From positions 1 to 64,000 of the forward strand of contig NZ_MAFC01000010.1 of NCBI RefSeq assembly GCF_002013465.1: a stretch of 64,000 nt of DNA, given 5' to 3'. Origin of the DNA: Mycobacterium sp. D16R12 (GTDB taxonomy: Bacteria; Actinomycetota; Actinomycetes; Mycobacteriales; Mycobacteriaceae). A model generated the notes under the pieces. It was given only the letters and a program-made list of their open reading frames with translations. It was not told where the DNA came from and did no database searches. This document shows, piece by piece, positions 55,555 to 64,000 of this stretch (position 1 is the first letter of the stretch; every line of letters begins with the position of its first letter). Made by a program: the position numbers and the translations under genes.

Positions 55555-56733
55555 ATGAGCACGTCCGTGATTGTTGCTGGAGCGCGTACGCCCGTTGGCC
55601 GCTTCCAAGGATCGCTGAAGGACTTCTCGGGCGCTCAGCTGGGCGGTATCGCCATCAAAGGTGCACTGGAGAAGGCCAAGGTGGCGCCGTCCGCGGTCGA
55701 CTACGTGATCATGGGCCAGGTTCTCACCGCTGGTGCGGGCCAGATTCCGGCACGTCAGGCGGCGGTCGCCGGTGGAATCGGTATGGACGTCCCGGCGCTC
55801 ACCATCAACAAGGTGTGCCTTTCCGGTGTCGACGCCATTGCCCTGGCTGACCAGCTGATTCGGGCCGGTGAATTCGAGGTCGTCGTCGCCGGTGGGCAGG
55901 AATCCATGACCAATGCCCCGCATCTGCTGCCCAAGAGCCGGTTCGGTTTCAAATACGGCGACGTGACGCTCGTTGATCACATGGCCTTCGACGGTCTGCA
56001 TGACGCCTTCACCGACCAGGCGATGGGAATACTCACCGAACAGCGCAATGCTTCCGACAAATTCACCCGCGAGGAGCAGGACGAGTTCTCGGCGCGTTCG
56101 CATCAGAATGCCGCCCGCGCGTGGAAGGACGGCGTCTTCGCTGACGAGGTCGTCGCGGTACAGATCCCGCAGCGCAAGGGCGATCCGATCGAGTTCACCG
56201 AGGACGAAGGCATCCGTGCGGATACCACCGCGGCGTCACTGGCGGGACTGCGTCCGGCGTTCAGCAAGGACGGCACCATCACCGCGGGGTCGTCCTCGCC
56301 GATCTCCGATGGCGCCTGCGCGGTGGTGGTGATGAGCAAGGAACGTGCGGAGCGCGAGGGGCTGGAGTGGATCGCCGAGATCGGTGCACATGGTGTCGTC
56401 GCCGGCCCAGATTCCAGCTTGCAGTTGCAGCCGGCCAACGCCATTCGGAAGGCCTGTGAGCGGGAAGGGATTTCCCCCGACCAGCTCGATCTGGTCGAGA
56501 TCAATGAGGCCTTCGCACTGGTGGGCCTGGCCTCGATCAAGGACCTGGGTATCGATCCGGTCAAGGTCAATGTCAACGGCGGTGCGATCGCTATCGGTCA
56601 CCCCATCGGGATGTCCGGTGCCCGGATCACGCTGCATCTGGCGCAGGAGCTCAAGCGCCGCGGCGGCGGTATCGGTGTGGCCGCACTGTGCGGCGGCGGC
56701 GGTCAGGGTGATGCCCTGATCGTGCGGGTGTGA
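55555..56733 (+). CDS. fadA4: acetyl-CoA acetyltransferase (thiolase) FadA4 (392 aa)
   Basis: Thiolase condensing or cleaving acetyl-CoA/acetoacetyl-CoA. Nucleophilic Cys is in [10 protein letters not shown] (about residue 89), the His in [16 protein letters not shown], and the second Cys in [11 protein letters not shown]. Start ATG 55555 follows AAGGAGAC. Full length with complete active site. Confidence 0.95.
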   Translation: MSTSVIVAGARTPVGRFQGSLKDFSGAQLGGIAIKGALEKAKVAPSAVDYVIMGQVLTAGAGQIPARQAAVAGGIGMDVPALTINKVCLSGVDAIALADQLIRAGEFEVVVAGGQESMTNAPHLLPKSRFGFKYGDVTLVDHMAFDGLHDAFTDQAMGILTEQRNASDKFTREEQDEFSARSHQNAARAWKDGVFADEVVAVQIPQRKGDPIEFTEDEGIRADTTAASLAGLRPAFSKDGTITAGSSSPISDGACAVVVMSKERAEREGLEWIAEIGAHGVVAGPDSSLQLQPANAIRKACEREGISPDQLDLVEINEAFALVGLASIKDLGIDPVKVNVNGGAIAIGHPIGMSGARITLHLAQELKRRGGGIGVAALCGGGGQGDALIVRV

Positions 56734-56783
56734 TTTACGACGTGCTGTAGTAGGTCCGATGATGTGTCGGGCACAATGAGGGC

Positions 56784-57137
56784 ATGACACAGCTTTTCGA
56801 CCTGCGCAGCACCGCCAGCAGGTTCCGCGCCATCGCATTGCTCGAGGCCGTCAGCTGGGCGGGTCTGCTCACCGGGATGTTCTTCAAGTACGTGCCGGAT
56901 CCGGGTAATGAAATCGGCGTGAAGGTCTTCGGCTGGATCCATGGCGTCGTCTTCATCGCGTACTTGGTGGTGGGGTTCCTGGCGGGGCGTGAGTACCGCT
57001 GGAGCCCGCTCACCTGGTTGCTCGCACTGTTAGCTGGCGTTGCCCCATTGTGCAGTGTGATCTTTGTCATATGGGCTGATAAGGCGGGTAAGTTGCCCAT
57101 CACGCGGGCGGCGCCGGCGGGTGACACAACGCCGTAG
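56784..57137 (+). CDS. DUF3817 membrane protein (117 aa)
   Basis: Three membrane helices and the DUF3817 signature (FRAIALLEAVSWAGLLTGMFFKY, GWIHGVVFIAYL). Conserved in actinobacteria without assigned function. CACAAT lies 6 nt before ATG 56784. Confidence 0.82.
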   Translation: MTQLFDLRSTASRFRAIALLEAVSWAGLLTGMFFKYVPDPGNEIGVKVFGWIHGVVFIAYLVVGFLAGREYRWSPLTWLLALLAGVAPLCSVIFVIWADKAGKLPITRAAPAGDTTP

Positions 57138-57171
57138 TGCGGAGGCCGCGAGCCGTGACAGACTGGAGAGC

Positions 57172-58110
57172 GTGACCCGACCACGTCCCGCGATGGCTGC
57201 GGCCATGTCCGGAGCTGTCGACCTCTCCGCTCTCAAGCAGCGCGCGCAGGAGTCCGCAGCACCCCGCGAGCCCTCGGCCGGGGGTGATTGGACCGTCGAG
57301 GTAACCGAGGCGAATCTCGAAGCCGAGGTGTTGGCGCAGTCCAACCGAGTCCCCGTCATCGTGCTTCTTGGATCGCCGCGTAGCGAGGCCTCGGCGGCGC
57401 TCGCCGCCACACTGGGCGACCTGGTCGCAGAGGACAGCGGCAAGTGGACCCTGGCGACGGTCAACGTCGATACCAGCCCGCAGATCGCGCAGGTCTTCGG
57501 CGTGCAGGCTGTGCCGACCGTGGTGGCAGTGGCAGCAGGGCGACCCATCACCAGCTTCGCGGGACCGCAGCCGGCCGATCAGCTGCGGCGTTGGCTCGAT
57601 TCGATTCTCGACGCGGTCGCCGGCAAGCTGCCCGATGCCGCCGCGTCGGACGCTGAGGACGTCGACGAGTCGGAAAACGACCCAGACAACACAGATCCGG
57701 CACTCGCCGCAGCGCGTGATGCCTTGGACTCTGGAGATTTCGAGGCGGCCCGCACCGCCTATCAGGGCCTGCTGGACGATGGCGCCACCGGCCCGGTGGC
57801 AGCCGAGGCAACCGCGTCGGTGCGCCAGATCGAGTTCTTGATCCGTGCGACGAGTCAGCCGCAAGATGCGGTGTCCGTCGCCGATGCGACACCGGGCGAT
57901 ATCGAAGCGGTGTTGGCTGCCGCCGACGTGGAAGTGCTTTCGCAGCAGCCGGATTCGGCCTTCGATAGGCTGGTCGCGCTGGTTCGTGTGACAACCGATG
58001 ATGATCGGGCCACGGTGCGCGCTCGTCTGCTCGAGCTGTTCGAGTTGTTTGATCCCGCCGATCCCGCGGTGGTCGCCGGGCGGCGCAAGCTCGCCAACGC
58101 CCTGTTCTAG
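57172..58110 (+). CDS. thioredoxin-fold protein without CxxC, Rv1324/CnoX-like (312 aa)
   Basis: An N-terminal thioredoxin domain (about residues 44-150; NVDTSPQIAQVFGVQAVPTVV) is joined to C-terminal TPR-like helices (about 180-312), the CnoX/YbbN layout. The redox motif is replaced by GSPRSEAS, so disulfide chemistry is not expected. A co-chaperone or holdase role is more likely by family analogy. GTG 57172 follows GGAGAG. It matches Rv1324 in position. Confidence 0.85.
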   Translation: MTRPRPAMAAAMSGAVDLSALKQRAQESAAPREPSAGGDWTVEVTEANLEAEVLAQSNRVPVIVLLGSPRSEASAALAATLGDLVAEDSGKWTLATVNVDTSPQIAQVFGVQAVPTVVAVAAGRPITSFAGPQPADQLRRWLDSILDAVAGKLPDAAASDAEDVDESENDPDNTDPALAAARDALDSGDFEAARTAYQGLLDDGATGPVAAEATASVRQIEFLIRATSQPQDAVSVADATPGDIEAVLAAADVEVLSQQPDSAFDRLVALVRVTTDDDRATVRARLLELFELFDPADPAVVAGRRKLANALF

Positions 58111-58134
58111 TTCGGCGTTGTCGGGCTCTCGCAA

Positions 58135-59589
58135 CTACGGGAAGCGCTTGGCGCAGGTCTGATCATTGCCCAGCACGCCTATCCGGTAGGCGTCGATACG
58201 GGAGAATCCGGCGGGTGCGGTCTGTCCCTTCACGTCGCTGGAAGCCCTACCGCTGGAAAGCAATTCAGAGACCGCCTCGTCCAAGTCACCGCCGGAGAGG
58301 ATGACCGGCGCGCGGGGAGTCACGATGCCCCTGCCCGCGGCACGTGAGGTGAAGTATCCGGTCAGGCACGCAGTGCGCAGCCCGGTCATGATGCCTTCGG
58401 TCTCCAACCCCGCGGCCTTCTGTGCCGCCAGCGCGTACCGCGAGACGATCACACTGAACGCCGAATAGTCGCCGTTCACCTGCGCGGAGAACAGCGCCCG
58501 GTCCGTTGAGGGTGTGGCCATCTTCTGCAGAGCCTTCGGGTCCAACGCAATCGTGTTGTCCTTGGGGCAGAACGAAGCCGGAGCGGTGCCCGAACCGTCG
58601 GAGCATTTCCCCTCGCCGTATACCGCCTTGGGCGGGTTGTCCATGGGGAACACCTGCGAGGCGGCGGTAAGCACCGCATCGATGGTGTCGGGGTTTATGG
58701 GCCAGTTGTCGCCATTCGGACCCACGCCCAGGCCCTTCGGAAGCTCGCCGCGGCGTTTGAGGATCTCGCGAGCGTCGATGCGCTTGCAGGCCATGGGGCC
58801 GTCGGTGAACCCGAATTGGAAGGCCGAGACCCGCTCGAATGCCGAACCGTGGATGGCCCACTTCTTACTGGTGTCGTTGTCTCGGATGGCGATCATCGCG
58901 GCCATCACCTTGTTCAGCCCATCGGCGGTGTTCAGGGTGAAGCGTGGTGAATCTCCCTGAGTGACCCAACGCAGATAAGCACCGGAGAAACAGTCGGCTT
59001 GCTGCTCCTGATTGAGATCGAGGAGGTATTCGACCTGGTCCTTGCTCATCTTCGGATCGTCAATCGGGGTGATGAGCTGCGCATGGTATTGGATCGAGTG
59101 TCCGTACTCGTGAGCCATGACGGCGTTCATGGCCATATCGCCCATCTGCTTGCGCAGGTAGGGGAACAGCTGTCCGCGATCCCACGCGAACGAATTCTCC
59201 GGCGGACAGAACGCGGCATTGATGAATCCGTTCAGGTTGCCCCCGCAGAATTCAAGGTCGCGGCCGTCTTTACGTGAGTCAACGGAAATAAGCCGGGACA
59301 CGGGCCGGAAGTTGGCGAACGAATCGCCGTAGAACTGCGTCCAGAAGTCCTCGATGTCCGCCAGGGACACCTTGACGTAATCGTCGACCTCCCCGTTGTC
59401 GGTGTTCTCGATCTTGCGCTTGGGGACCTGCACCCCGGGTTTCATGCCGGAGGGGCCATCGACCGCGGGCATGCCGGCCACGCGCAGCGGGTCGGCGTAG
59501 ATGGATTGAGGTTGCCCACCGAGCGGACGGCCACAGGACGCAATCACCAGCACCAGCCCCACCAGCAGTGCCATCCAGCGTTTGGACAT
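58135..59589 (-). CDS. lipoprotein neutral zinc metallopeptidase (484 aa)
   Basis: Signal peptide with lipobox IASC, so surface-anchored. The zinc motif HEYGHSIQYH is near residue 158, followed by QEQQADCFSGAYLRW with a glutamate ligand, as in the actinobacterial neutral zinc metallopeptidase family. The substrate is unknown. ATG 59589 follows GAGGGG; an upstream start at 59604 would place that site inside the gene. M. tuberculosis has a PE_PGRS gene at this position. Confidence 0.87.
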   Translation of the reverse strand: MSKRWMALLVGLVLVIASCGRPLGGQPQSIYADPLRVAGMPAVDGPSGMKPGVQVPKRKIENTDNGEVDDYVKVSLADIEDFWTQFYGDSFANFRPVSRLISVDSRKDGRDLEFCGGNLNGFINAAFCPPENSFAWDRGQLFPYLRKQMGDMAMNAVMAHEYGHSIQYHAQLITPIDDPKMSKDQVEYLLDLNQEQQADCFSGAYLRWVTQGDSPRFTLNTADGLNKVMAAMIAIRDNDTSKKWAIHGSAFERVSAFQFGFTDGPMACKRIDAREILKRRGELPKGLGVGPNGDNWPINPDTIDAVLTAASQVFPMDNPPKAVYGEGKCSDGSGTAPASFCPKDNTIALDPKALQKMATPSTDRALFSAQVNGDYSAFSVIVSRYALAAQKAAGLETEGIMTGLRTACLTGYFTSRAAGRGIVTPRAPVILSGGDLDEAVSELLSSGRASSDVKGQTAPAGFSRIDAYRIGVLGNDQTCAKRFP

Positions 59590-59638
59590 CGAGCCACCCC
59601 TCATACGCGAGTTTGCGTTTAGCGCATCCTAATGTCGT

Positions 59639-61842
59639 CTACAGATCCCCTGAGATGGGTTCCAGCCAGATGGCAGCGGCGGGTGGCAGTGCCAGCGTGG
59701 CCGAGGCCGGGCGGCCGTGCCATGGGTTCGCCGAGGCGATGACTTCGCCCAGATTTCCGACTCCGCTGCCGTGGTACTGCACCGCGTCGGTATTGATGAC
59801 CTCACGCCAGCGGCCGGTCAGGGGCAACCCCACCCGATAGCTGCTGTGCTCTAGACCCGCGAAATTGAAGATGCATGCCAACACCGAACCGTCGTCGCCG
59901 AAGCGCAGGAAGCTCAGCACATTGTTGGCCGAATCGTTGGCATCGATCCACGAATACCCTTGGGGTGCAGTGTCTTGTGACCACAAGGCGCGGCGGCGTT
60001 GGTACGCGGAATTCAGATCGGCCGTCAGCGCCGCGATTCCCGATGAGTATCCGTCCTCGCCCAGTTGGAACCAGTCGACACCGCGCTCATCGGACCATTC
60101 GGCCCGCTGGCCGAACTCTTGCCCCATGAACAGCAGCTGCTTGCCGGGATGTGCCCACATGTAGGCCAGCAGACAGCGCAGTCCGGCGGCCTTGGCGTGG
60201 TCGTCACCAGGGATTCGGGTCCACAGCGTGCCCTTACCGTGCACCACCTCGTCGTGGCTGATGGGCAGCACGAAGTTCTCACTGAAGGCGTACAGCATCG
60301 AGAAGGTCATCTCATGGTGATGGAAACTGCGGTGAATGGGATCACGCCCGAGATAGCCCAGGGTGTCATGCATCCATCCCATGTTCCATTTCATGGAAAA
60401 ACCAAGGCCGCCAAGGCTGGTCGCCCGGGTAACGCCGGGCCATGACGTGGATTCCTCGGCCACGGTGACGATTCCGGGATGCAGCTTGTGCACCGTGGCG
60501 TTCATCTCCTGCAGGAACTGCACCGCTTCCAGGTTTTCGCGGCCGCCGTGAATGTTGGGCGTCCATCCACCCGCGGGGCGTGAATAGTCGAGGTAGAGCA
60601 TCGACGCGACGGCGTCCACGCGCAGCCCGTCGATATGGAATTGATCGAGCCAGAACAGGGCATTGGCGACCAGGAAGTTGCGTACCTCGGGGCGCCCGAA
60701 GTCGAAAACATATGTGCCCCAGTCCAACTGTTCGGCGCGATGCGGATCGGCGTGCTCGTACAGGGGCGTCCCGTCGAAACGCGCGAGCGCCCAGGCGTCC
60801 TTGGGAAAGTGCGCGGGCACCCAGTCGACGATGACGCCGATTCCGGCCTGGTGCAGGGCATCGACCAGGTAGCGAAAGTCGTCGGGCGTGCCGAGTCGCG
60901 AGGTGGGAGCGTAGTACGAGGTCACCTGGTAGCCCCAGGAACCACCGAAGGGATGTTCGGCCACGGGTAGCAGCTCAACGTGAGTGAAACCTTGAGCCAC
61001 TATGTATTCGGTGAGTTCGCGGGCAAGTTGGCGGTAGGAGAGTCCGGGACGCCACGATGCCAGATGCACCTCGTAGGTGCTCATCGGCTCAAACACGGGA
61101 TTGCGGGTGCTGCGCCTGGACATCCATTCGTCGTCCTCCCAGGAGTACGACGACGTGGTGGCCCGCGACGCGGTGGCCGGGGGCAACTCGGTGGCGAACG
61201 CGAACGGGTCGGCGCGATCGGTCACCGACCCGTCGGCGCCGTGCACGCGAAACTTGTACAGGGCGCCGAGCGTCATACCCGGCCAGAACAGTTCCCAGAC
61301 TCCGGAGGACCCCAGGGTTCGCATGGGGGCGTCGTTGCCGTTCCACCCGTTGAAATCACCGATCACCGAGACTCCGCGCGCGTTGGGCGCCCACACCGCA
61401 AAGGAGATCCCGCTCACCTCGCCGTCCGTGGTGACGAATGAGCGTGGATGCGCGCCAAGGATTTCCCAGAGCCGCTCGTGGCGGCCCTCGTTGAACAGGT
61501 GCAGGTCTACTTCGCCGAGCGTGGGCAGGAATCGATACGCATCGGCGATGACAAACGAGGTGCCGTCATAGTCGACGTCGAGGCGGTAGTCGAGGAGGTT
61601 CAGGAAGGGCAACGCCACCACGAACAATCCCGACTCGACATGGGTCATCGGGTGCAGTTCCTCGCCCACCACCGCGGTGACCGCAGTTGCGCCAGGTTTG
61701 AACGCACGAATGACGGTGTGTCCCTTACCGTCGGGGTTCGGATGCTCGTGTGCGCCCAGGATCGAATGCGGGTTGTGATGGGTCCCCGCCACCAATCTGG
61801 CGATATCGGCGGCGTCTGGCTTCGCGAAGGTTGGGGGCGTCG

Positions 61843-61846
<4 letters not shown>
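59639..61846 (-). CDS. glgB: 1,4-alpha-glucan branching enzyme (735 aa)
   Basis: GH13 enzyme adding alpha-1,6 branches to the glucan made by GlgE. An N-terminal double beta-sandwich extension (residues 1-225) precedes the catalytic barrel, with nucleophile Asp in GLRVDAV (about 411), acid/base Glu in AEEST (about 464) and [12 protein letters not shown] 61846 overlaps the upstream glgE stop by 4 nt, so the two are coupled. Confidence 0.96.
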
Positions 61847-63933
<2,087 letters not shown>

Positions 63934-64000
63934 CGTAGTAGACGGCCTATCTCGCCGCCGGGCATGCGCTCAACCGAAATCTCAGTAAAGTTCTGAAGGG
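63934..64000. other. upstream of glgE, window end
   Basis: 67 bp with no gene. Probably the glgE promoter and the divergent spacer towards a glycogen phosphorylase gene, as in M. tuberculosis, but this lies outside the window. Confidence 0.3.

Overview
The window comes from a rapidly growing mycobacterium of the M. abscessus / M. chelonae group. The evidence is high GC, many GTG starts, a gene order that follows the M. tuberculosis Rv1272c-Rv1327c block, mycobacterial hallmarks (fused b-delta AtpH, NucS instead of MutS/MutL, GlgE, Asn/Arg/Gly-rich insertion in Rho), and a 16S rRNA variable region of the chelonae-abscessus type preceded by tandem promoters. Species within the group cannot be fixed from what is visible.

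Layout. 1-1019: frameshifted tail of an HNH/DUF222 gene, a small membrane protein and a conserved hypothetical. 1016-6453: heterodimeric ABC exporter (Rv1272c/Rv1273c type), divergent from three DUF3558 lipoproteins (lprB, lprC and an extra lprB-like paralogue). 6464-10912: SixA-like phosphatase and an SbcD/SbcC-like nuclease pair. 10958-20789: accessory block not shared with the M. tuberculosis order: DszC-like flavoprotein, VanZ-like protein, TetR regulator, acidic protein plus P450, a second P450, YdcF-like protein, MFS transporter, small secreted and membrane proteins, and an orphan two-gene membrane cassette abutting tRNA-Arg(CCG).

21167-33812: argS, lysA, thrA-thrC-thrB (overlapping stop/start codons), rho, two small secreted Pro-rich proteins (one frameshifted), rpmE, prfA, prmC and the threonylcarbamoyl-AMP synthase. 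33828-43690: wecA, an AtpI-like gene and the complete F1Fo ATP synthase operon atpBEFHAGDC, then a DUF2550 protein. 43687-51420: a cobalamin adenosyltransferase facing away from murA, then the rRNA operon. The operon carries four tandem promoters repeating every ~128 bp, a boxA/boxB-like leader, 16S, spacer, 23S, 5S and a strong terminator. Both RNase III-type processing stems can be read directly.

51472-63933: DUF4436 protein, membrane adenylate cyclase, nucS, Rv1322-like protein, methylmalonyl-CoA epimerase, fadA4, DUF3817 protein, a redox-inactive thioredoxin-fold protein, a lipoprotein zinc metallopeptidase, and glgB-glgE for maltose-1-phosphate-dependent alpha-glucan synthesis.

System-level points. 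Many genes have a TANNNT -10 hexamer 6-8 nt before the start codon, the signature of leaderless transcripts. The rRNA promoters carry a near-exact palindrome filling the -35/-10 spacer. The P450 genes are flanked by TetR-type operator palindromes. No mobile element, CRISPR array or clear phage gene is seen.
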